A stretch of 64,000 nucleotides of DNA. It comes from Alteromonas sp. KUL106 (GTDB lineage Bacteria; Pseudomonadota; Gammaproteobacteria; Enterobacterales; Alteromonadaceae). This document shows, piece by piece, positions 54,324 to 62,344 of this stretch. A program made the position numbers and the translations under genes. The DNA is taken from the NCBI RefSeq assembly GCF_009811415.1, contig NZ_BLIG01000050.1, positions 36,094-100,093 of the forward strand, read 5' to 3'. Numbering within the stretch: position 1 is the stretch's first letter; each line of letters starts with the position of its first letter. The notes beneath the pieces are model-generated. The model worked only from the letters and a program-made list of their open reading frames with translations. It did no database searches and was not told the DNA's origin.

Positions 54324-54491
54324 TACCAATCCGCATAGATATTTGCCCACTCAGAAGGCGCTGGCGAGTTTAAAATGTCCGTACTCTTTGTTGTGTCACC
54401 TTGATGTAGAACCACTATACCTGCGGTAACACGCCGCGATTACGAACATTTTAACTCTCGCTGAGTGGGTAATGATCTATGCGGATTGGTA
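54324..54491 (+). repeat. 168-bp MITE-like repeat, copy 2
   Basis: Begins TACCAATCCGCATAGAT and ends with its inverted copy ATCTATGCGGATTGGTA. The arms stay alignable for about 50 bp (CCCACTCAG, CGAGTTTAAAATGTCCGTA against CGAGAGTTAAAATGTTCGTA). The centre includes TTGTTGTGTCACCTTGAT. No coding capacity. Near-identical to the copy at 60015-60182. Confidence 0.9.
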
Positions 54492-54531
54492 TAAAACGTC
54501 TCATATAAACAATAAGACACTCAGTTGAATG

Positions 54532-54567
54532 AAAAAAGCCAGCGTCTATCAAAGAGGCTGGCTTTTT
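54532..54567 (-). terminator. Terminator of ppiD
   Basis: GCCAGC (54538-54543) with GCTGGC (54557-54562), extended by flanking A and T runs on both sides; on the minus strand followed by TTTTTT. About 55 nt past the ppiD stop. Confidence 0.88.
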
Positions 54568-54620
54568 AGTTCTTACTAATGCTGCTGCTAGTCGCAGCGA
54601 CAGCTTTTTTGCAGCTGTGC

Positions 54621-56513
54621 TTATAATGTCTGTGAAATAGTCACGTCAGCATTTGCGCGAAGCGCGTCGATATATTGCTGATAAACGCGTTGACCTTGCA
54701 CTTGAGCAAGACGCTGTCTAAGGCTTTCACCTAGCTCAGCTTCAAGTTCAGGTGCAGCATTTACGCCTTCTAGCATCACAACTGCAACGTCGCCATTAAC
54801 TGTTGTTGCTACGTCAACCTTATCTTCACCTTCAAGGCCTAGTGAGAAAAGCGTGTCAACCAACGCACGTGCCAGCGTGCCACCTGATCTTGGCACCGCT
54901 GCAGCCGTTTGCCAAGCTACAGATTTTTCAGCTAGCTCGCCTTCAACGCTTTCTTCGGCACGTACTTTTTGAGCAATGTCAAAGGCCCATGCTTCTGCTG
55001 CTTCTTTCGCTTTTTCCGCTTTTACTGATGCTTCAATTCCTTCGCGAACCTCATCTAATGACTGAGTGCGCTGTGGTTGATGCTCAATAACGCGTGCAAC
55101 AACAACCGTTTCGTCATCCAGTTCAATGATATCGCTATTAAGACCTTCTTCAACTAACTCTGAAGAGAAAGCGGTATCGAGTAAACCCGGTAAACTTAAT
55201 TCAGCAGGCGCAGTGTTTCGGCTGAAAAGTACAGACTCTTGAACGGGTAGGTCTACCGCGTTAGCGGCATCTTCTAGTGTATCCGGAACTTCGAACGCAA
55301 TTTCAGCAAGCGTATTTTGAAGTTCAAAGTACTTTTCCATTGCCGCGTCATAAAGAAGCGAATCGCGAATATCGCTGGCCACTTCATCGTATGACTTAAC
55401 TTGTGCTTCTTTAATGTCTGTCAGCTTAATAATGTGAAAGCCGAATTCGGTTTCAACAACATCAGATATGTCACCAACATTCGCTAGAGCAAACGCAGCG
55501 TCGTTGAACGCAGGGTCCATCATTTCTGGCGTTATGAAGTCTAAGTCACCACCATTTTCAGCAGAAAATGTATCGTCAGAGTTCTCTTTCGCAAGTGCCG
55601 CGAAATCAGCTCCCGAATCCAATTCTGCTTTTAACGATTCCGCTTTTTCTCTCGCACCATCGACGTCGTCTCCTGACTCAATAAGAATATGAGACACACG
55701 GCGCTCTTCTTCGGTGCCGTAACTCGAAATATTATTGTCGTAATAAGTACGAACTGCCGCATCATCGACAGAAACACGCGCTTTTAAGTCTTCAACGCTT
55801 AATTTTATATAAGCTAGCTTGACCTTCTCTTCTGTATCAAAAGACGCGATATTATTGTTATAGAACGCTTCAACATCTGCATCAGTGACTTCAACAGAAC
55901 CTGCAAATTCATCAGCACTGATCAACACGTATTTTGCGTTACGAGTTTGACGCTGCAGTGCATTCGCTTGCTGCACTTCGCCATCAAGGGCAAAGGATGA
56001 ATTTGTTAGCGCAGCCGCCAACTGATTTTGCGTCATTTGAACACGTAAATAATCACGAAAATCTGCTACTTGGAAACCATTTTGACGAAGAATAGCTTGG
56101 AAACGTTCATTATCAAACTGGCCACCAAACTGAAACTCTGGCATTTCAACTATGGTTTCACGAATTTGCTCGTCACTTACGCGCAAGCCCATATCTGAAG
56201 CCTGTTGCTGAATAAGTTTCTCAGCAATCAGCCTATCCAAAACGTTTCTTCTGAAATCTGCGAGATACTGTTCACTGGAGAAAAGCTGAGCAATGCTCTC
56301 GCCATATTGTGATTCCATTTGTGCACGCTGATTTTGATATGCACGTTCTAGTTCTTGTGCCGAAATCTCTTCGCCATTGACCGTAGCTACCGCAGTAGTA
56401 CCAGATGACGTGAGGTAACTACCTACGCCTGCGAATACGAAACTTAAAACGATAAGCGCAATAATTGCCATCGCCCAAGGGCCTTGAGAACCTTCTCTGA
56501 TTCTTTCTAGCAT
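54621..56513 (-). CDS. ppiD: Periplasmic folding chaperone PpiD
   Basis: 630 aa. N-terminal membrane anchor (AMAIIALIVLSFVFAGVG, about 14-31), SurA-like chaperone region with VNGEEISAQELERAY, then a parvulin domain around 265-360 (RVSHILIES...DGARE...FGFHIIKLTD). Sits at the Sec translocon and helps nascent outer-membrane proteins. Downstream of lon and hupB as in E. coli. Confidence 0.96.
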   Translation of the reverse strand: MLERIREGSQGPWAMAIIALIVLSFVFAGVGSYLTSSGTTAVATVNGEEISAQELERAYQNQRAQMESQYGESIAQLFSSEQYLADFRRNVLDRLIAEKLIQQQASDMGLRVSDEQIRETIVEMPEFQFGGQFDNERFQAILRQNGFQVADFRDYLRVQMTQNQLAAALTNSSFALDGEVQQANALQRQTRNAKYVLISADEFAGSVEVTDADVEAFYNNNIASFDTEEKVKLAYIKLSVEDLKARVSVDDAAVRTYYDNNISSYGTEEERRVSHILIESGDDVDGAREKAESLKAELDSGADFAALAKENSDDTFSAENGGDLDFITPEMMDPAFNDAAFALANVGDISDVVETEFGFHIIKLTDIKEAQVKSYDEVASDIRDSLLYDAAMEKYFELQNTLAEIAFEVPDTLEDAANAVDLPVQESVLFSRNTAPAELSLPGLLDTAFSSELVEEGLNSDIIELDDETVVVARVIEHQPQRTQSLDEVREGIEASVKAEKAKEAAEAWAFDIAQKVRAEESVEGELAEKSVAWQTAAAVPRSGGTLARALVDTLFSLGLEGEDKVDVATTVNGDVAVVMLEGVNAAPELEAELGESLRQRLAQVQGQRVYQQYIDALRANADVTISQTL

Positions 56514-56718
56514 GATTGTTCTTCAACTCCGTTGCTTACTACCGTTACCTCGCCCCATCACAAGCTGGTGAACGCAAGGTAAAATAAGCGCTGATTATAC
56601 CCCAATGCCACCGAATATAAACGCTAAAACACACTTATTCTAACGCCTTTTATTTTGTGACGGCACGGCGATGATTAGCGTAAAACGCGGTTCGCCCTCG
56701 GGGTTCTTTCTGTTCTTA

Positions 56719-56756
56719 AATATTGAGGACAGGGTCACGACTTTGACCCCAATATT
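56719..56756. repeat. Compound palindrome, REP-like
   Basis: Outer arms AATATTG (56719-56725) and CAATATT (56750-56756), inner arms GGGTCA (56732-56737) and TGACCC (56744-56749), loop CGACTT; AGGACA bulges on the left arm. Looks like a REP element or the end of a small IS; single copy here. Confidence 0.5.
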
Positions 56757-56775
56757 GAATTCTATCGCCTACAAA

Positions 56776-56812
56776 TAAAAAAGGCGATGGACTAGCCATC
56801 GCCTTTTTTTTT
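56776..56812 (-). terminator. Terminator of hupB
   Basis: AAGGCGATGG (56781-56790) with CCATCGCCTT (56796-56805), 5-nt loop; T-runs on both strands (TTTTTT on the minus side). Confidence 0.92.
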
Positions 56813-56822
56813 AATTTTGTGC

Positions 56823-57095
56823 TTAGTTACAAGCGTCTTTCAGTGCTTTACCAGCTTTGAAAGATGGAACTTTCGCTGCTGAAATCTGAATAGTCTCACC
56901 AGTTTGTGGGTTGCGGCCACTGCGAGCTGAACGTTCGCGAACTGAGAAAGTACCAAAGCCTACTAGTGCTACTTGGTCGCCGTCTTTAAGTGCCGCAGTT
57001 ACTGAGTCAGTGAAAGCGTCAAGAGCGCGGCCAGCAGCTGCTTTAGAAATGTCTGCACCAGCAGCGATTTGGTCGATAAGTTGAGACTTGTTCAC
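56823..57095 (-). CDS. hupB: DNA-binding protein HU-beta
   Basis: 90-aa nucleoid protein. MNKSQLIDQIAAGADISKAAAGRALDA, then VGFGTFSVRERSAR and the DNA-arm GRNPQTGETIQI, ending in a cysteine-containing KDACN. The start codon is GTG, as in E. coli hupB, with AAGGGGAT upstream. Follows lon, the usual order. Confidence 0.97.
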   Translation of the reverse strand: MNKSQLIDQIAAGADISKAAAGRALDAFTDSVTAALKDGDQVALVGFGTFSVRERSARSGRNPQTGETIQISAAKVPSFKAGKALKDACN

Positions 57096-57417
57096 AATTA
57101 TGATCCCCTTCGATTGTTATTATACTGTTTGTCCAAAACGATTTTGAATGGACGTTATAGCAAGCTTGCTTGTTAACATCAAGCTTCTGTCACAATTAAT
57201 TAACTTTATTAATGAATCGCTGCAATCCCTTTTGTGGCAAGGCTTCAAGCGAATACCACTTTAAGGTAACACAACTTTTGAGACTTGAAAGCCCTAATTT
57301 TAAAAAAATAGACTTTTCTTTTCGTCAACGCTCAATTTTTAAGCAATTATTGCAGTTTTATCGAAAAAATATGGCTGTACGCCTTTAAAATTAAAGGATT
57401 ACAGCCACCACGGCCTG
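57096..57417. other. hupB-lon intergenic region
   Basis: No coding frame. The lon terminator occupies 57364-57406; the remainder, AT-rich, must contain the hupB promoter on the minus strand, which I could not place with confidence. Confidence 0.45.
57364..57406 (-). terminator. Terminator of lon
   Basis: Two-step stem GGCTGTA..CCTTTAA / TTAAAGG..TACAGCC (57373-57406) with 2-nt internal loop; minus-strand tail ATATTTTTTCG. Confidence 0.8.
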
Positions 57418-59769
57418 TTATTTTTTAACCACTTCAAAGCTCTCGACCGGCTCTTGAAGCGCAATATCGAGGACCTCATCAATCCACTTGACGGGGTGAA
57501 TTGATAAATCCTTCTTAACGTTATCTGGAATTTCTTCCAAATCGCGTTCATTTTCTTTAGGTATAACCACGGTTTTAATGCCACCACGATGCGCTGCAAG
57601 TAGCTTTTCTTTGAGACCACCAATGGCTAATACTTCACCGCGCAATGTAATTTCCCCTGTCATTGCAACATCGCATTTGACCGGGTTTCCTGTTAATGAC
57701 GAAACTAAAGCCGTACACATCGCGATACCTGCACTCGGGCCATCTTTCGGTGTCGCACCTTCAGGTACATGAACGTGAATGTCGCGTTTTTCGTAAAAAT
57801 CGCTGTTAATGCGAAGCTTTTCAGCGCGACTTCTGACTACCGTCATCGCAGCTTTAATCGACTCCTGCATAACATCACCGAGGGAGCCAGTGGATGTCAT
57901 CTTACCTTTACCCGGTACCGACGTCGTCTCAATGGTCAATAAATCACCGCCAACTTGAGTCCAAGCTAAGCCGGTTACTTGACCAATTTGATTGTCTTTG
58001 TCTGCTTTACCGTAGTCAAAGCGTTGAACGCCAAGATAATCTTTAAGGTTATCTTGTGTGACGACTACTTTATCTTTGCTCTTCTTAAGCAGTATATCTT
58101 TTACAGCTTTACGGCATACTTTCGACACTTCGCGCTCTAAGCTTCGAACCCCGGCTTCACGGGTATAATAGCGAATCATACCAATAACCGCAGAGTCGGT
58201 AATTTCAAGCTCTTTTGCTTTAAGCCCATTACGCTCCATTTGCTTACCAATTAAATGGTTCTTCGCAATGTTGAGTTTTTCATCTTCTGTGTAGCCAGAT
58301 AGGCGAATAACTTCCATACGGTCGAGCAGTGGGCCCGGAATATTCATGCTATTAGAGGTCGCAACAAACATTACGTCAGATAAGTCGTAATCGACTTCTA
58401 GATAGTGATCACTGAAGCTGTTGTTTTGCTCTGGGTCGAGTACCTCAAGAAGCGCGGATGCAGGGTCACCTCGCATATCTGATGACATCTTATCGATTTC
58501 ATCTAGCAAGAAAAGTGGGTTTTTAACGCCGACTTTTGCCATTTTTTGCACGAGTTTGCCTGGCAAAGACCCAATGTAAGTACGACGGTGACCACGGATC
58601 TCTGCTTCATCTCGCACGCCACCTAGCGCCATACGTACATATTTACGGCCTGTCGCTTTAGCTATTGACTGACCTAGCGAGGTTTTACCCACACCAGGAG
58701 GACCAACAAGGCACAAAATAGGGCCTTTGAGCTTTTTAACACGCTGTTGAACCGCGAGGTACTCAAGAATGCGTTCTTTTACTTTTTCAAGACCGTAATG
58801 ATCTTCGTTAAGCACGCTCTCTGCTCGGGAGAGGTCTTTCTTGACCGGCGAACGCTTATTCCACGGAACGTTGGTCAGCCACTCGATATAGCTTCGAAGC
58901 ACTGTGGCTTCTGCCGACATCGGAGACATCATCTTAAGCTTTTGAAGTTCAGCTTTCGCTTTGTCTTCCGCTTCTTTTGGCATTTTAGCGTCGGCAATCT
59001 TTTTAGACAGTGCCTCGAATTCATCAGGTGCGTCATCTAGTTCGCCTAACTCTTTCTGAATGGCCTTCATTTGCTCATTCAAATAGTATTCGCGCTGACT
59101 CTTTTCCATTTGCTTTTTAACGCGGGTGCGAATTTTCTTTTCGACCTGCAGCAAATCAATCTCACCTTCCATTAACGCCATCAGATACTCAAGACGTTCA
59201 TTTACGCCCTGCATCTCTAGCACTTTTTGCTTTTCAGTAAGCTTAAGCGGCATGTGAGCGGCCATCGTATCAGCCAAACGCGCTGCGTCCTCTATACCGT
59301 TGAGCGATGTAAGCACTTCTGGTGGTATTTTTTTGTTAAGTTTGACGTAACCTTCAAACTGAGAAACGGCAGAGCGAATAAGGACTTCTTGCTCGTTTTC
59401 ATCAATGCCTTCGTCGTCTAACTTGCCTACGTTGGCCACAAAGAAAGGCTCTGATTGCTTGTAGCTCTCTATTTCACCGCGGACACTTCCTTCTACAAGT
59501 ACTTTTACTGTACCGTCAGGTAGTTTTAGAAGCTGCAGAATAGTCGCAATAGTACCCACATTGTAGATATCGCCTGATTCAGGCTCATCAACACCTGCAT
59601 CTTTTTGTGCTACTAAGAAGATTTGTTTGTCATTCTCCATTGCCGCTTCAAGGCAACGGATAGATTTCTCACGCCCAACGAATAGGGGTATGACCATATG
59701 CGGGTAAACGACCACGTCCCGCAAGGCAAGCACAGGAATTTCAATGCGATTTTCACGCTCAACTGTCAT
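57418..59769 (-). CDS. lon: ATP-dependent protease Lon
   Basis: 783 aa. N-terminal substrate domain (IPVLALRDVVVYPHMVIPLF), AAA+ module with GPPGVGKTSLGQ and the DEIDKMSSD box, and C-terminal serine protease with catalytic Ser in PKDGPSAGIAM and Lys in GGLKEKLLAA. I start at MTVERENRIEI because the sigma-32-type promoter covers 59803-59829, ruling out the frame's upstream ATG at 59829; the length then equals E. coli Lon within one residue. Confidence 0.97.
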   Translation of the reverse strand: MTVERENRIEIPVLALRDVVVYPHMVIPLFVGREKSIRCLEAAMENDKQIFLVAQKDAGVDEPESGDIYNVGTIATILQLLKLPDGTVKVLVEGSVRGEIESYKQSEPFFVANVGKLDDEGIDENEQEVLIRSAVSQFEGYVKLNKKIPPEVLTSLNGIEDAARLADTMAAHMPLKLTEKQKVLEMQGVNERLEYLMALMEGEIDLLQVEKKIRTRVKKQMEKSQREYYLNEQMKAIQKELGELDDAPDEFEALSKKIADAKMPKEAEDKAKAELQKLKMMSPMSAEATVLRSYIEWLTNVPWNKRSPVKKDLSRAESVLNEDHYGLEKVKERILEYLAVQQRVKKLKGPILCLVGPPGVGKTSLGQSIAKATGRKYVRMALGGVRDEAEIRGHRRTYIGSLPGKLVQKMAKVGVKNPLFLLDEIDKMSSDMRGDPASALLEVLDPEQNNSFSDHYLEVDYDLSDVMFVATSNSMNIPGPLLDRMEVIRLSGYTEDEKLNIAKNHLIGKQMERNGLKAKELEITDSAVIGMIRYYTREAGVRSLEREVSKVCRKAVKDILLKKSKDKVVVTQDNLKDYLGVQRFDYGKADKDNQIGQVTGLAWTQVGGDLLTIETTSVPGKGKMTSTGSLGDVMQESIKAAMTVVRSRAEKLRINSDFYEKRDIHVHVPEGATPKDGPSAGIAMCTALVSSLTGNPVKCDVAMTGEITLRGEVLAIGGLKEKLLAAHRGGIKTVVIPKENERDLEEIPDNVKKDLSIHPVKWIDEVLDIALQEPVESFEVVKK

Positions 59770-59802
59770 ACTTGTTCTCAATTTATTTGAAATGTCATTT
59801 TT

Positions 59803-59829
59803 ATATGGGGATGCAAGAGCAAAGTTCAA
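59803..59829 (-). promoter_or_regulatory. Sigma-32-type promoter of lon
   Basis: Minus strand: -35 TTGAAC (59824-59829), 13-nt spacer, -10 CCCCATAT (59803-59810). The -10 matches the heat-shock consensus CCCCATNT fully. About 33 nt before the chosen lon start; E. coli lon is also sigma-32 dependent. Confidence 0.82.
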
Positions 59830-60014
59830 TCGAAACTTATTAAAGTGTGTTAATCCCTTTTCTTACTTTCCCTGCTCTAGGGCCTGTTGACCTATACTAT
59901 AACCATTATCGATTTTTTCGTTTAAGGCAACACTTAACTGGAAAATCTAGCAGAAAGGATAGATAGGACGACTTTAAACGATTAAATATCATCCAAACAC
60001 TCAATTTACCGTAA

Positions 60015-60182
60015 TACCAATCCGCATAGAAAATTGCTCACTCAGAAGGCGCTGGCAAGTTTAAAATGTCCGTACTCTTTGTTGTGTCACCTTGATATAG
60101 AACCACTCCCCCCGCGGTATCACGCCGCGATTACGAACATTTTAAGTCTCGCTGAGTGGGTAATTATCTATGCAGACTGGTA
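60015..60182 (+). repeat. 168-bp MITE-like repeat, copy 3
   Basis: Same 168-bp length, orientation and internal order as copy 2. Substitutions are scattered (for example ATAGAAAATTGCTCACTCAG in place of ATAGATATTTGCCCACTCAG, and CAGACTGGTA at the right end). Flanks TAATACC and GGTATAA are shared with copy 2, so the true boundary may lie 2-3 bp further out. Confidence 0.9.
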
Positions 60183-60219
60183 TAAGACTTTGTGCCTAAA
60201 AAATAAACCAATAGACGTT

Positions 60220-60246
60220 AAAAAGGTCCCGAAGGACCTTTTTAAA
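60220..60246 (-). terminator. Terminator of clpX
   Basis: AAAAAGGTCC (60220-60229) with GGACCTTTTT (60234-60243), CGAA tetraloop, T-runs on both strands; about 20 nt past the clpX stop. Confidence 0.9.
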
Positions 60247-60267
60247 CATGTTTACTAACGTAGCCTG

Positions 60268-61542
60268 TTACTCAGAGACTGCTTTCTTTTCATTACTGTC
60301 GTAAATCAAAATAGGCTTAGACTCGCCACGAATAACCGTCTCGTCAATGACCACTTTACTCACATCATCCATTGATGGTAGGTCGTACATGGTATCAAGC
60401 AGTACTGCCTCAACGATAGAGCGAAGGCCACGTGCACCGGTTTTGCGATCCATAGCCTTTTTCGCAATCGCGTTTAAGGCATCGTCACGGAACTCAAGCT
60501 CGACATCTTCCATCGAAAACAGCGCACCGTATTGCTTGGTAATTGCATTCTTAGGCTCACGTAGAATTTGAATCAGCGCTTCTTCGTTCAACTCCTCAAG
60601 GCTGGTTACAACCGGTAAACGACCAATGAATTCTGGTATCAAACCGTACTTCACTAGGTCTTCTGGCTCAACTTGCTTGAACAGTTCGCTAATTTGCTTG
60701 CTGTTGTCTTTAGACTTCACAGTGGCGCCAAATCCGATACCGGTATCTTTTTGTGCACGCTGCTCAATAACTTTATCAAGACCTGCAAACGCACCACCAC
60801 AGATAAATAGAATCTTAGAAGTGTCAACTTGCAGAAACTCTTGTTGCGGATGCTTGCGCCCACCTTGCGGTGGTACAGACGCTACCGTGCCCTCGATCAA
60901 CTTAAGCAGTGCTTGCTGAACACCTTCACCCGATACATCACGAGTGATTGATGGGTTGTCTGATTTGCGAGAAATCTTATCGATTTCGTCTATGTAAACG
61001 ATACCGCGCTGCGCTTTTTCGACATCATAATCACACTTTTGAAGAAGCTTCTGGATGATATTTTCTACGTCTTCACCCACGTAGCCAGCTTCAGTAAGCG
61101 TGGTTGCGTCAGCCATGGTAAATGGCACGTCAAGAAGACGAGCTAGCGTCTCAGCGAGTAACGTTTTACCACTACCTGTAGGGCCGATAAGCAAAATATT
61201 ACTCTTGCCTAACTCAACGCCATCATGAACGTCACCGTTGCGCAAACGCTTGTAGTGGTTATAGACCGCTACTGACAATACCTTCTTTGCATGTTCCTGC
61301 CCGATAACATAATCGTCAAGATGAGCATGAATTTCACTTGGTTTAGGTAAAGCGTCCTGCTTTTGCTTTGGCGCGATTTCCTTTATTTCTTCGCGAATGA
61401 TATCGTTACATAACTCAACACACTCGTCGCAAATGAATACCGACGGGCCTGCTATTAACTTTCTTACTTCGTGTTGGCTTTTGCCACAAAACGAACAGTA
61501 CAGTAGCTTGTTATCACCGTCACCGCTTTGCTTATCACTCAT
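60268..61542 (-). CDS. clpX: ClpX, ATPase subunit of ClpXP
   Basis: 424 aa, E. coli length. N-terminal zinc-binding domain CSFCGKSQ...CDECVELC, Walker A GPTGSGKT, Walker B VYIDEIDK, the ClpP-docking IGF loop (TGIGFGA) and sensor-2 GARGLR. Start MSDKQSGDGD chosen from GAGGCAAAAG upstream. 74 nt after clpP. Confidence 0.97.
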   Translation of the reverse strand: MSDKQSGDGDNKLLYCSFCGKSQHEVRKLIAGPSVFICDECVELCNDIIREEIKEIAPKQKQDALPKPSEIHAHLDDYVIGQEHAKKVLSVAVYNHYKRLRNGDVHDGVELGKSNILLIGPTGSGKTLLAETLARLLDVPFTMADATTLTEAGYVGEDVENIIQKLLQKCDYDVEKAQRGIVYIDEIDKISRKSDNPSITRDVSGEGVQQALLKLIEGTVASVPPQGGRKHPQQEFLQVDTSKILFICGGAFAGLDKVIEQRAQKDTGIGFGATVKSKDNSKQISELFKQVEPEDLVKYGLIPEFIGRLPVVTSLEELNEEALIQILREPKNAITKQYGALFSMEDVELEFRDDALNAIAKKAMDRKTGARGLRSIVEAVLLDTMYDLPSMDDVSKVVIDETVIRGESKPILIYDSNEKKAVSE

Positions 61543-61616
61543 TACTTTTGCCTCTGCCTTACCCGAGCCGAAAACCAAAACGTGCTTCGCACTGACTCGG
61601 GTCTACTATAACTATA

Positions 61617-62246
61617 CTACTTAGTTCCGGCTACGTCAGATCGATTTGCTAAAACTTGGTCAACAAGGCCGTATTCTTTAGCCTCAGTTGCGCTTAAAAA
61701 GTTATCGCGATCTGTATCGCGCGCGACTTTTTCATAGTCTTGACCGGTGTGGTCTGCCATCAGACGATTTAATTTCTCTTTGATAGACAGAATTTCTTTT
61801 GCATGTATTTCAAAATCAGACGCCTGCCCTTGGAAACCACCCAGTGGTTGGTGAATCATAACACGTGAATTGGGTAGACAATAACGCTTCCCTTTCGCAC
61901 CTGCAGATAGAAGAAATGCGCCCATACTGGCAGCTTGCCCCATACATACAGTACTCACGTCAGGTTTTATGAATCGCATCGTGTCATAAATTGCCATACC
62001 TGCAGTAACGGAACCGCCTGGTGAATTGATGTACAAGAAAATATCTTTCTCTGGATTTTCAGCTTCTAAGAACAACATTTGAGCAACGATGAGGTTGGCC
62101 ATGTGATCTTCAACTTGTCCTACCAAGAAAATAACGTTTTCTTTTAATAGGCGAGAATAGATGTCGTATGAGCGCTCACCTTTAGAGGTTTGCTCAACAA
62201 CCATAGGAATAAGTGCATTCATTGGGTCAAACGGGGTATTAGTCAT
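61617..62246 (-). CDS. clpP: ClpP, protease subunit
   Basis: 209-aa serine protease that forms the tetradecamer used by ClpX and ClpA. Catalytic Ser in MGQAASMGAF, His in MIHQPLGG, Asp in the DRDNFLSA region. AAGGTAG precedes the ATG. Follows tig with a hairpin in between. Confidence 0.97.
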   Translation of the reverse strand: MTNTPFDPMNALIPMVVEQTSKGERSYDIYSRLLKENVIFLVGQVEDHMANLIVAQMLFLEAENPEKDIFLYINSPGGSVTAGMAIYDTMRFIKPDVSTVCMGQAASMGAFLLSAGAKGKRYCLPNSRVMIHQPLGGFQGQASDFEIHAKEILSIKEKLNRLMADHTGQDYEKVARDTDRDNFLSATEAKEYGLVDQVLANRSDVAGTK

Positions 62247-62268
62247 AGCTACCTTGATTATCTAGCGT

Positions 62269-62303
62269 TAAAAACAAAAATGCTCGGAAGGTTCCGAGCA
62301 TTT
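62269..62303 (-). terminator. Terminator between tig and clpP
   Basis: TGCTCGGA (62281-62288) with TCCGAGCA (62293-62300), extended by A/T pairs, minus-strand tail TTTTTGTTTTT. It sits 41 nt past the tig stop and 23 nt before the clpP start, so clpP must rely on read-through or on a promoter within this gap. Confidence 0.85.
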
Positions 62304-62344
62304 AAGCAGTTGCTGACAAGTATTGTCAATCAGACAGTAAAAAA

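Larger units (their letters stand above)
56514..56822. other. ppiD-hupB intergenic region
   Basis: No coding frame. Holds the hupB terminator (56776-56812) and a compound palindrome (56719-56756). The ppiD promoter is presumably within about 100 nt of 56513. Confidence 0.5.
59770..60267. other. lon-clpX intergenic region
   Basis: About 500 nt without a gene. Contains the lon heat-shock-type promoter, a full 168-bp MITE-like repeat (60015-60182) and the clpX terminator. The repeat therefore separates lon from clpX. Confidence 0.6.

Noticed and set aside
60034..60258. 74-codon plus-strand ORF between lon and clpX
   Set aside because: It lies across the MITE-like repeat and the clpX terminator and has no protein-like sequence pattern.
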